Positions 9,093-16,687 of a DNA stretch of 64,000 nucleotides are shown here, piece after piece (the first letter of the stretch is position 1; each line of letters opens with the position of its first letter). The notes beneath the pieces were generated by a model that ran no database searches, was not told where the DNA came from, and worked only from the letters and a program-made list of their open reading frames with translations. The DNA is taken from assembly GCF_023283845.1 (NCBI RefSeq), contig NZ_JAKILC010000004.1:248001-312000 (forward strand). Reading direction: 5' to 3'. The stretch is from Shewanella marinintestina. Its GTDB lineage: Bacteria; Pseudomonadota; Gammaproteobacteria; Enterobacterales; Shewanellaceae. The translations under genes were made by a program, and so were the position numbers.

Positions 9093-10034
9093 TTAAACTA
9101 AGGCTGCAAGGTCTATTTCGCATCCAGCTCCTTTCATTTCTCGTGCTAGTGATAGCTTCCATGCTTCACTCTCATCGATTGGAACGTAAACCACACCACT
9201 AAAGTCATTTGGTAGCTCTATATTACCTTTCACTATAGCTGTAACTCTGCTTCTTCCTAACTTTGCGATGAAATATCCATGCTCAAAAACGACATTTTGT
9301 CTTGCTCGGAACCTTGGTTTTCTTTCGCTTGCTTTTGCACCTCTATCACATGGTGTATAAAGCACGATAGCAAAGCAAACTTGGTCAGCGTAACGTTCAA
9401 TCTTTTCGATTATCGTTTGGCTCCCACTGACTTGCTCATGCAAGATAATTGGCTCTAAGCCCACTTGGGAAATAAATCTAGCTACTTTTTCTTTAGTTAG
9501 TTCATCATGACCATGAACAATAAATACTTTCTTTTTCATCGGAGGAGTTGACCAATTAAATGCTTGTGCTGAGGTTTGTTCAGTGCTTAACTTTTGCGGT
9601 TGCGGTTGCGGTTGCGGTTGCGGTTGCGGTTGCGGTTGCGGTTGCGGTTGCGGTATAGCTCCTCGGAGTCTAGTAATAATGTCTAAGCACTCTCGTTTCA
9701 AGCTCTCATTGGTATTGCCCGTGTATGAATAAGAATTTTCTTTCTCAAAATCATCCTGCTCCATAGCTGCAATGAGAAATTTCGCAATGATATCGTTGCT
9801 TTCTAATTGCCATAAGGCTCTTACTCTATTTGCTTTTGAGCCTGAGCCAAGCCTGTACTTTTCGTCATAGATCTCGATGTTTAAGTGTTCGGCAACGAAT
9901 AGCTCTAGAGAGTTATTCGAAAAATTACTAAAGTAGCCTCCTTCCATGCCGAAGTAGCGTTCTAATTTCTTCTTTTCTAGTGTGGTTAAATCAGCCATGT
10001 AACAAACCAAGTAATATGCGATAAACTTGTGCAT
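9093..10034 (-). CDS. TIR-like domain protein with N-terminal helical domain and (Pro-Gln)10 linker; putative defence effector
   Basis: The C-terminal half (from about residue 168) resembles the TIR-like nucleotide-binding family found in CBASS/Pycsar-type effectors. It has KKKVFIVHGHD as first strand, a GSQTIIEKIERYA helix with candidate catalytic Glu, VLYTPCDRG, and the signature RQNVVFEHGYFIAKLGR. Related TIR domains cleave NAD+. Residues 13-135 form a separate domain (LERYFGMEGG to KANRVRALWQLES), perhaps like the AbiJ N-terminal domains of abortive-infection proteins; this is tentative. Between them lies (PQ)10, encoded by a perfect hexanucleotide repeat. No cyclase or other defence gene adjoins. 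The start may be at 9998 (MADLTTLEKK) rather than 10034; neither has a strong ribosome binding site. Confidence 0.85.
   Translation of the reverse strand: MHKFIAYYLVCYMADLTTLEKKKLERYFGMEGGYFSNFSNNSLELFVAEHLNIEIYDEKYRLGSGSKANRVRALWQLESNDIIAKFLIAAMEQDDFEKENSYSYTGNTNESLKRECLDIITRLRGAIPQPQPQPQPQPQPQPQPQPQKLSTEQTSAQAFNWSTPPMKKKVFIVHGHDELTKEKVARFISQVGLEPIILHEQVSGSQTIIEKIERYADQVCFAIVLYTPCDRGAKASERKPRFRARQNVVFEHGYFIAKLGRSRVTAIVKGNIELPNDFSGVVYVPIDESEAWKLSLAREMKGAGCEIDLAALV
9595..9654 (+). repeat. Hexanucleotide tandem repeat (TGCGGT)10
   Basis: Ten perfect copies of TGCGGT lie inside the TIR-protein gene and read Pro-Gln on the coding minus strand. The unit is a multiple of three, so copy-number change would alter linker length without breaking the frame. 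Confidence 0.97.
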
Positions 10035-10080
10035 GTTACCATAAGTGATTGGTTTGCAGCGACAAATGACTTAGGTGTGT

Positions 10081-10440
10081 GAGGTCAGAGTAAACATTCA
10101 AATACTGAATCTAACGTCTACAGTTTAGCTTACAGAGAACACCTATTCCCCATCGGAGTTGCCGAGGTCATTGAAGATAAATATCGTGATTGAGGCATGG
10201 ATGCCGGGATAGCCTTAGGTGAGCCATGGACGGCGAATATGAGGCGATAGATATTTTCGAAAATGAGTGAGGATCAACAACTTCGTCGGGGGCGTCATGG
10301 TGGATGCAAGGAGGATAAGGACGAGCAGTACTCCTTGCCCGGGTGTGGGATGGAATCCCACGACGTTTATCAAGCGCAGCTTGATTAAGTTGTTAGACGC
10401 AGTCTAACTTAAAGGTCAGGCACAGCCTGATAACAGCAAG
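10081..10440 (+). repeat. Mosaic hairpin repeat, copy 3
   Basis: Same orientation as copy 1, starting with the shared GGTCAGAGTAAACAT edge. Blocks: ACAGAGAACACC, CCCCATCGGAGTTGCCGA, GGCATGGATGCC, GCCATGGACGGC, CAACTTCGTCGGGGGCG, a GCAAGGAG/CTCCTTGC stem, GTGGGATGGAATCCCAC (10345-10361), ATCAAGCGCAGCTTGAT, TTAGACGCAGTCTAA and TCAGGCACAGCCTGA. Compared with copies 1 and 2, the stems differ on both arms while the loops stay constant. Confidence 0.88.
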
Positions 10441-10469
10441 CTCCCTGCGCCAAAAAGCTAGGTGCAAAA

Positions 10470-10506
10470 AAAAGCACAACCCTAACTAACATAGGATTGT
10501 GCTTTT
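10470..10506. terminator. Bidirectional terminator between the accessory island and fbp
   Basis: A 15-bp stem (AAAAGCACAACCCTA with TAGGATTGTGCTTTT, one mismatch) is flanked by A-tract and T-tract. It serves fbp on the minus strand and blocks readthrough from the left on the plus strand. Confidence 0.8.
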
Positions 10507-10517
10507 CTTTAGATTTT

Positions 10518-10559
10518 CCTAGGACCTAGGACCTAGGACCTAGAATCTAGAATCTAGGG
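10518..10559. repeat. Tandem heptanucleotide repeat (CCTAGGA-type, six units)
   Basis: Six consecutive 7-base units: CCTAGGA three times, then CCTAGAA, TCTAGAA and TCTAGGG. A decayed unit (CCCTAGAACC) follows near 10571. It lies between the terminator and the end of fbp. Confidence 0.9.
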
Positions 10560-10591
10560 CCTATCTCAACCCCTAGAACCTATCTTGTTAC

Positions 10592-11581
10592 TTACAAAGC
10601 TGGTTCTTCAGAATAATCCACCTGATGATACTCAAGACACGCATCCACTTCATTGGCAGAGCCAAGAATAACCGCTACACGTTGGTGAATCTCAGTTGGC
10701 TGAATATCCATAATGGTTTCATAACCCGTAGACGCTTTACCGCCTGCTTGCTCAACCAAGAATGCCATTGGGTTAGCTTCGTACATTAAACGTAGCTTGT
10801 ATGGCTTTTCTGGGTTCTTGTTATCTGTTGGGTAAGTGAAGATACCGCCGCGGCAAAGTACGCGGTGTACGTCGCCCACCATGGCTGCAATCCAGCGCAT
10901 GTTGAATGACTTTTCACGTGGGCCAATCTTACCTAGCAATAAATCACTGATGTAAGTCTGCATTGGTGCTTCCCAGAAGCGTTGGTTTGACATGTTAATC
11001 GCAAACTCGCCAGTGTCTTTGCTGATAGCCATCGCACCATCAGTTAGCAAAAACTCGTTAGTTTCTGGGTTTAGGGTAAATAGCTGTACGCCTTGACCTG
11101 TAGTAAGTGCAAGCATGGTTGATGGGCCGTATAGCACATAACCTGCGGCAACTTGGTTGCGACCTGCTTGTAAGAAACTGTTTTCAGTTAGCTCGCCTGC
11201 AGGCGCTGGCAATACTGAAAAGATAGTACCCACAAGTGAGTTGATATCGATGTTTGAAGAGCCATCTAGTGGGTCAAAACACACTAGGAACTCGCCGTTT
11301 GCATCGGCTTCAACTACATAGTCTTCTTCTTCAGAGGCGATACCACGTACTGTACCGTCAGCCTTTAGGGCATCTTTAAGCATATCATTGGTGATGATAT
11401 CGAGTTTCTTCTGAGTCTCACCTTGAACGTTTTCTTGTTCAGTTGCGCCTAATACGCCGGCTAGTGCGCCGTGACGAACAGCGTGGCTAATCTCTTTAGA
11501 AGTATTAGCTAAGGTCAGAATAAGTTTTTCAAGAGTAGGGGAAATTGCTTGTGATGTCAGGTTTTCAGCCAGAGTTTGCAT
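10592..11581 (-). CDS. fbp: Fructose-1,6-bisphosphatase, class I
   Basis: Gluconeogenic enzyme that hydrolyses fructose 1,6-bisphosphate to fructose 6-phosphate in the cytosol. At 329 residues it is of normal class I length. Metal and substrate-binding signatures are clear: [10 protein letters not shown] near residue 95, [11 protein letters not shown] near residue 115 (the inositol-phosphatase-family Asp cluster) and [19 protein letters not shown] near residue 275. It is monocistronic and divergent from the peptidase gene at 11849; the intervening 267 bases hold both promoters. Confidence 0.97.
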   Translation of the reverse strand: MQTLAENLTSQAISPTLEKLILTLANTSKEISHAVRHGALAGVLGATEQENVQGETQKKLDIITNDMLKDALKADGTVRGIASEEEDYVVEADANGEFLVCFDPLDGSSNIDINSLVGTIFSVLPAPAGELTENSFLQAGRNQVAAGYVLYGPSTMLALTTGQGVQLFTLNPETNEFLLTDGAMAISKDTGEFAINMSNQRFWEAPMQTYISDLLLGKIGPREKSFNMRWIAAMVGDVHRVLCRGGIFTYPTDNKNPEKPYKLRLMYEANPMAFLVEQAGGKASTGYETIMDIQPTEIHQRVAVILGSANEVDACLEYHQVDYSEEPAL

Positions 11582-11848
11582 CTTGTTTCCTATACAATTT
11601 TACGTGAGTAAATTGAGTTTGAGGTCAGGACAAAAGTGTATTCTTTATTATTGACGCGATGATACCTGAGAACGCTAGTTTTTTCAGCTGTAAAGATTGG
11701 CTTTTCAACTGCTAAGAGTGATGTCATTTGAGCAATTTTTGTTTTGCTACTGATTAAGGCACAATGTAGGCGAATTTTCAGCCGAACAGTCAGTTAACTG
11801 ATTCTAATTTAACTAAAGACGACTTCGGGTTTAATCCAGGGAATAATA

Positions 11849-14089
11849 ATGAAAAAAAATTGGATGAGTTTACTGTTAGCCTCTTTGCCTTTAGTGCTTA
11901 GCTCTACAGCAGCTCAAGCATCATCACTCCCCGGTGGCACTGAGCCACTCACTATTGAGCGTATGTACGCTTCCCCAGCGCTTGCTGGTAGCAGCCCTAG
12001 AGGGCTCAAGCTATCACCGGATGGCAAGCGTGTTACCTATCTTGCTGGACGTAAAGACAATCAACATTTGTATGACTTGTGGCAGATGGATGTCGCAAGT
12101 GGTAAGCAAAGCCTGCTAATTGATGCGGATAAACTTGAAGCCGGTGAACTGTCTGACGAAGAAAAAGCTCGCCGTGAGCGTCAGCGTATTTATGGTCAAG
12201 GGATCATGGAATACTTTTGGTCTAAAGATGGCGAGGCGATTCTAATCCCTGCTGCGGGTCAGTTGTATTACTACTCGGTGGCAGATAATAAGGTCAAGTT
12301 ACTGGCAACGGGTGAAGGCTTTGCTACTGATGCGAGATTGTCACCTAAAGGGCACTTCGTGTCATTTGTGCGTGAGCAAAACTTGTATGTGTTGGACTTA
12401 AAAACTCAGGACATTACTGCATTAACCACTGATGGTGGCGGCGCGATTAAAAACGCTATGGCTGAGTTTGTTGCCCAAGAAGAGATGGGTAGAATGACTG
12501 GCTACTGGTGGGCGCCGGATGAGTCGGCGATTGCCTATACTCGCATCGATGAGTCGGGCGTGGAATTGGTTACCCGCAATGAAATTTATGCCGACGGAAT
12601 TAAGCTGACCGAGCAGCGTTATCCCTATGCTGGCGAGAATAACGTCAAAGTTGAGCTTGGCGTAGTGACGCTTAAAGATAAACAAGTCGCTTGGGTGGAT
12701 TTAGGTAAAGACACTGATATCTACTTGCCACGGGTTAAGTGGCTGCCTGATAGCAAACATTTGTCGTATCAATGGCAGAGCCGCGATCAGCAAGCGCTCG
12801 ATCTGCGCGTTGTAGCAATTGATGATATAAAAAATGATAAAGACTTAGTTAAAGAGCGCAGCGAGGCTTGGGTCAACCTTAATGACGACTTGCACTTTTT
12901 GAAGCAGCAAAAGGCATTTATCTGGGCGTCTGAACGTGATGGTTTTAACCATCTGTATTTGATTGGCTTAGACGGCAAAGTGATCCGTCAGCTAACCTCC
13001 GGTGATTGGGCGGTTGATGCGGTTGAGTATATTGATGAAAAAGCCGGTGAAGTTTACTTTACTGGCCGTAAAACCAAAGTTACTGAGAAGCAGCTTTACC
13101 GCGTCGCTTTCGCTGGTGGCAAGGTTGAAAGCATTAGCCAGCGTAGCGGCATGCATTCAACGGTATTTGCCGACAACAAACCAGTATACCTTGATTACTT
13201 CAGTAGTTTGTCACAGCCACCACAGGTGAGCTTGCATGATCAAAGCGGCAAGCGTCTCGCTTGGGTAGAGCAAAATGAGGTGAAGAAGGGACATCCTCTT
13301 TATGATTACTTTGGTTTGTGGCAAGTACCAGAGTTTGGCGAGCTAAAAGCTGAAGACGGTCAAATGCTGCAGTATCGTCTGTTCAAACCCACTAACTTCG
13401 ATGCTAACAAGCAGTATCCGGTTGTGGTGCGCGTATATGGTGGCCCTCATGCACAGCTGGTAGTCAATAGCTGGAGTCATCAAGACTACTTTACTCAACA
13501 CTTATTGCAGCAAGGCTATATTGTTTATCAGCTCGATAACCGCGGCTCAGCTCATCGCGGTACCAAGTTTGAATATGTGATTTACAAGCAGCTTGGTGAA
13601 GTAGAAGTGAATGATCAAAAGGTGGGCGTGGATCACCTGCGTACTCTGCCTTACGTTGATAGTGACAACATTGCTATCTATGGTCATAGCTATGGCGGCT
13701 ACATGGCATTAATGAGCCTATTTAAAGCGCCAGACTACTTTAAAGCGGCAATTTCTGGTGCACCGGTATCTGACTGGTCTTTGTATGACACTCACTACAC
13801 AGAGCGTTATATGGGGAATCCTAACACCAATGCTAAAGGCTATGAGGCGAGTAGTGTGCTGCCGTATGTTGGTGGCTATGAGTCAGGATTGCTGATGTAC
13901 CATGGCATGGCTGACGATAACGTATTATTTGAAAACAGTACTCGGGTTTACAAGGCGTTGCAGGATGAAGGCAAGTTGTTCCAGATGATCGATTATCCAG
14001 GCTCTAAGCACTCGATGCGTGGTGAAAAGGTGCGAGTGCACTTATATCGCTCGTTAGCTGACTTTTTAGACCGAAATCTAAAGCACTAA
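11849..14089 (+). CDS. Secreted dipeptidyl peptidase IV (S9 family)
   Basis: Predicted exported serine peptidase that removes X-Pro or X-Ala dipeptides from peptide N termini. The 746 residues comprise a Sec signal peptide (to about residue 25), a beta-propeller domain and a C-terminal alpha/beta-hydrolase domain. The catalytic triad can be placed at Ser614 (GHSYGGY), Asp689 (GMADDNV) and His721 (SKHSM); the spacing is close to that of mammalian DPP IV. The propeller carries the diagnostic EEMGRMTGYWW motif, with Glu211 and Glu212 as the free-amine anchor. The start follows a CAGGGAATAATA leader. Its role is probably nutritional peptide breakdown in the periplasm or outside the cell. Confidence 0.95.
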   Translation: MKKNWMSLLLASLPLVLSSTAAQASSLPGGTEPLTIERMYASPALAGSSPRGLKLSPDGKRVTYLAGRKDNQHLYDLWQMDVASGKQSLLIDADKLEAGELSDEEKARRERQRIYGQGIMEYFWSKDGEAILIPAAGQLYYYSVADNKVKLLATGEGFATDARLSPKGHFVSFVREQNLYVLDLKTQDITALTTDGGGAIKNAMAEFVAQEEMGRMTGYWWAPDESAIAYTRIDESGVELVTRNEIYADGIKLTEQRYPYAGENNVKVELGVVTLKDKQVAWVDLGKDTDIYLPRVKWLPDSKHLSYQWQSRDQQALDLRVVAIDDIKNDKDLVKERSEAWVNLNDDLHFLKQQKAFIWASERDGFNHLYLIGLDGKVIRQLTSGDWAVDAVEYIDEKAGEVYFTGRKTKVTEKQLYRVAFAGGKVESISQRSGMHSTVFADNKPVYLDYFSSLSQPPQVSLHDQSGKRLAWVEQNEVKKGHPLYDYFGLWQVPEFGELKAEDGQMLQYRLFKPTNFDANKQYPVVVRVYGGPHAQLVVNSWSHQDYFTQHLLQQGYIVYQLDNRGSAHRGTKFEYVIYKQLGEVEVNDQKVGVDHLRTLPYVDSDNIAIYGHSYGGYMALMSLFKAPDYFKAAISGAPVSDWSLYDTHYTERYMGNPNTNAKGYEASSVLPYVGGYESGLLMYHGMADDNVLFENSTRVYKALQDEGKLFQMIDYPGSKHSMRGEKVRVHLYRSLADFLDRNLKH

Positions 14090-14470
14090 TTTGAATGTTT
14101 TTTTATTAATATAAAGGGCTTAGTCGACAGTTTATTAGTTTACTTGGCTGTCGAAATTAGTTTAATGCACACTTGGCTAGACGGTATCATTAATTTTACT
14201 TAACCGTCTAAGCTAAGTTTGTTATTTCGCTTAAAGAGGCTTTTTATAAGAGCCTTATGGATTGGTCTGCTAAGCTATTATGGCTAAGCCAATACTTATA
14301 GTACTTTTGAATAAGCTAAATAAATTGGACTATTACTTTTTAGGTATATATTAATTTAAGGTTTATCTTAAACAAATATTAATCTTATTGAGGTTTAAGC
14401 AAGCTCTGATAATAACAATTGTAGCTGCAAATATAACAACAGCATCGCTGCCGAAATATAAATATCAGCC
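14090..14470. other. Intergenic region with three weak hairpins
   Basis: No gene recognised. Three inverted repeats are visible: TCGACAG/CTGTCGA (14124-14154), TAGACGG/CCGTCTA (14178-14210) and AGGCT/AGCCT (14237-14255). None has a T-tract, so peptidase transcription may end less sharply here. Confidence 0.6.
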
Positions 14471-14475
14471 ATAAA

Positions 14476-14505
14476 AAAAGCCAGTCAATCGACTGGCTTT
14501 TCAGT
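14476..14505. terminator. Bidirectional terminator between the peptidase gene and arcA
   Basis: An 11-bp perfect stem (AAAAGCCAGTC with GACTGGCTTTT) closes a four-base AATC loop, flanked by A-rich and T-rich tracts. It lies just past the arcA stop on the minus strand and can also stop plus-strand readthrough. Confidence 0.88.
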
Positions 14506-14542
14506 TTATACTGAGAAATAGTATAAGTTGTGGGACTTGGAA

Positions 14543-15259
14543 TTAATCTTCCAAGCTACCACAGAAACGGTAACCTTCACCGTGAATAGTTGCGATGATT
14601 TCTGGCGTATCTGGTAAGCTTTCGAAGTGCTTACGAATACGACGGATTGTTACGTCAACTGTACGGTCATGTGGCTTAAGCTCGCGGCCAGTCATCTTCA
14701 TTAGAAGGTCTGCGCGGCTTAGGATCTTACCTGGGTTCTCTACAAAGTGAAGCATCGCGCGGAATTCGCTGCGTGGTAGCTTGTACGACTCACCTTGTGG
14801 GCTTACTAGAGAGCGACTGTTGATTTCAAGGCTCCAACCGTTGAAACGGTAGAACTCAACTGCACTTTTCTCTTCTGAATCTGTACCAGTGCTATTAACG
14901 CGAGTTAATAGGTTACGAGCACGGATTGTCAATTCACGTGGATTGAATGGCTTAGTGATATAATCATCAGCACCAATTTCAAGACCCAAGATCTTATCAA
15001 CTTCGTTATCACGGCCAGTTAGGAAGATTAGACCGATGTTATTAATTTCACGAAGTTCACGAGCTAATAAAAGGCCGTTTTTACCTGGTAAGTTAATATC
15101 CATAACTACCAAGTTAACTTTGTTGTCTTGCATAGCCTTATGCATTTCAGCGCCGTCATTGGCTTCAGTTACCACATATCCTTCTGCTTCAAAAATACTT
15201 CTAAGTGTGTTTCTTGTTACTGCTTCATCTTCAACAATCAGAATGTGCGGGTTTTGCAT
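14543..15259 (-). CDS. arcA: Two-component response regulator ArcA (OmpR family)
   Basis: Redox-responsive transcription factor controlling aerobic/anaerobic metabolism. The 238-residue protein has a receiver domain with acidic pocket E10-D11, phospho-acceptor Asp54 (MDINLPG), and the switch Thr in FLTGRD with Lys in ITKPFN. An OmpR-type winged helix follows, with [11 protein letters not shown] as recognition region. The sequence is very close to enterobacterial ArcA. No sensor kinase is adjacent; in Shewanella the cognate phosphorelay is known to be encoded elsewhere (ArcS/HptA). It is transcribed alone, facing away from the DUF3293-like gene across about 560 bases. Confidence 0.97.
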   Translation of the reverse strand: MQNPHILIVEDEAVTRNTLRSIFEAEGYVVTEANDGAEMHKAMQDNKVNLVVMDINLPGKNGLLLARELREINNIGLIFLTGRDNEVDKILGLEIGADDYITKPFNPRELTIRARNLLTRVNSTGTDSEEKSAVEFYRFNGWSLEINSRSLVSPQGESYKLPRSEFRAMLHFVENPGKILSRADLLMKMTGRELKPHDRTVDVTIRRIRKHFESLPDTPEIIATIHGEGYRFCGSLED

Positions 15260-15742
15260 ATTAATTACCTAATTTCTGTCAATTCTAACCATGAGTATAA
15301 AAAGGTTATACTCCATCTAGTTATGCTGATAATTCACTGATACACGTAGGTGCTTTCAAATTTGGTTCGAAACAGCAACACACTGCATGCGCTAGCAAAG
15401 TATGGGTATCTCACATATGGAAAAACGTGAACTGTTTAAACTTTGATTAACAATAGTAGAAAAAGTTTCCTTAGCTACCGTTTTTTATCAAGTTTAAATG
15501 TTAAATCAACAATAGTTCACATTTGATACAGCTGTGTGGATTACTCTTCTGTCTGTTTCTGGTATGTGTAACAAAATGTGTTCGTTACATGTATCAGAGT
15601 GAGCTAATCAACAAGCCTTATTGTACTCGTTTTAGGCATTTGTTAACAAATGAAATGTTAACAAAATTCCTCGACGATATGATTTAGATCACTATTGCAA
15701 AACTATCTATTTGATTTTATTAGTTTTGGTAAAATCTCTTTC
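15260..15742. other. Long divergent intergenic region between arcA and the DUF3293-like gene
   Basis: AT-rich, no gene. It holds the arcA promoter region and an FNR-like core (TGATTTAGATCA) at 15680-15691, whose two half sites fit TGAT-N4-ATCA. Which gene that site serves is not clear. Confidence 0.5.
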
Positions 15743-15758
15743 TGTGATCTATATCACT
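15743..15758 (+). promoter_or_regulatory. CRP-like operator upstream of the DUF3293-like gene
   Basis: TGTGATCTATATCACT fits the TGTGA-N6-TCACA consensus with one mismatch. A TATAAT hexamer lies at 15785-15790, which would put the site centre about 46 bases upstream of a predicted start, near an activating position. Function is inferred from the motif only. Confidence 0.6.
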
Positions 15759-15821
15759 GGACTGGGAAGCGCTAACGAGTTTGCTATAATAATCGCACCT
15801 AAAACGGAGAATTTGTTAGCA

Positions 15822-16250
15822 ATGAATAACTCAGTCGACAGCCTCTGGCATTACTATCAACAAACAGAGTTTCTCTTTACTCAAATGTTATCTACGCAAT
15901 TATCCTTCGCTATTATCACCGCTTATAACCCGAAAGGAGAGTTGCTGTCTCCTTGCCAAAATGGGCTGTTAGATCGCAAGTTGCAACATGAAATAAACAG
16001 ATTAGGCCTACCTTATCGCGCGATGATCGGTGCTTCTCAAGATCGTTCTCATATGGAAAAAAGTTGGGCTGTTTCGACTGATAAAGCATCGGCAGTCAGA
16101 CTAGGTTGTTTGTTTAATCAGAACGCTATCTTTTATATAGAAGCAGATACTTTGCAGCTAGTGCCATGTCTAATGTCGAGAGAGGAAACCTCACTCGGTG
16201 CGTTTTCTTCAAGGGTGGATTGGGTGTTAGATCTGCCAGATATTGCTTAA
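15822..16250 (+). CDS. DUF3293-like hypothetical protein
   Basis: Cytosolic protein of 142 residues, function unknown. It matches the general pattern of the DUF3293 family, which starts with an aromatic-rich helix (LWHYYQQTEFLF), continues with FAIITAYNPKGE and ends with a short CLFNQNAIFYIEAD beta region. The longer frame from 15711 would run through the promoter elements, so the ATG at 15822 is preferred; GGAGA lies about 13 bases upstream. Monocistronic, between divergent arcA and the lysine riboswitch. Confidence 0.75.
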   Translation: MNNSVDSLWHYYQQTEFLFTQMLSTQLSFAIITAYNPKGELLSPCQNGLLDRKLQHEINRLGLPYRAMIGASQDRSHMEKSWAVSTDKASAVRLGCLFNQNAIFYIEADTLQLVPCLMSREETSLGAFSSRVDWVLDLPDIA

Positions 16251-16273
16251 AACTAAATCAAATTAGATTTCCG

Positions 16274-16300
16274 TTGACTTGATTGGTTAAATTTTGATAT
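16274..16300 (+). promoter_or_regulatory. Candidate promoter of the lysC leader
   Basis: TTGACT at 16274-16279 and TGATAT at 16295-16300 are separated by 15 bases; a second possible -10 (TATAAA) lies near 16343. Either would place the riboswitch aptamer inside the transcript. Confidence 0.4.
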
Positions 16301-16354
16301 TTTTCAGATTCTTGTTTTTGTATACAAAGCAAACATAGCTAGTATAAAAAATGA

Positions 16355-16532
16355 GTGCAGAAGAGGAGCGCTAACTAGGTAGTAAGTTTTAGGGGCCAAA
16401 CCCGTTGATAACTTATGAGGGAGATTAGCGCCGAGATATTCATAGCAAATTTGGTTGTGCTTGAATGTTGGTCGTGCAGGCTGAATCCTGGCGATTGTCA
16501 CCGATATTTATTATGGTGGAGAGCTTCTGGTG
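16355..16532 (+). promoter_or_regulatory. Lysine riboswitch (L box) of lysC
   Basis: The sequence follows the lysine aptamer almost block for block: GCAGAAGAGGAGCGC, an AGTAA segment, GAGGGAGATTAGCGCCGA, a GGCTGAATCC hairpin and TTGTCACCGA, closed by P1 pairing of GCAGAAG (16357-16363) with CTTCTGG (16524-16530). The P2 arms GCGCTAA and TTAGCGC also pair. Lysine binding would repress the aspartokinase downstream. The 157-base expression platform lacks a clear T-tract terminator. Confidence 0.94.
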
Positions 16533-16577
16533 ACGATCGCTGTTTCCCATCTTTTGGGGTGCATATCATAGCACCAG

Positions 16578-16604
16578 GCTCTTCGAACGAAGTTAGTTCG
16601 GAGC
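16578..16604 (+). promoter_or_regulatory. Expression-platform hairpin downstream of the lysine aptamer
   Basis: GCTC and CGAAC pair with GTTCG and GAGC around a GAAGTTA loop. No T-run follows. The ribosome binding region of lysC (GAGGGGGGCTCG, about 16672) contains a GGCTC that could compete for the GAGC arm, so translational control is possible; this is inference. Confidence 0.4.
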
Positions 16605-16687
16605 TTATTCATGTTAGTTGTTCAAAAAAACACTCATTTTTACCCGTGTCAGCCTTACCTTTTGTTAGCAAATGAGGGGGGCTCGTT

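Noticed and set aside
9595-9654. Possible CRISPR-like array
   Set aside because: The units are 6 bases with no spacers; it is a simple coding tandem repeat.
10035-10110. A second attC to the right of the TIR gene, which would make it a cassette too
   Set aside because: No core site complementary to the left TTATAAC boundary and no attC-like palindrome was found; the gene is also opposite in orientation to the attC.
16415-16675. 86-codon frame upstream of lysC
   Set aside because: It lies across the lysine aptamer and expression platform; the RNA structure explains the sequence.
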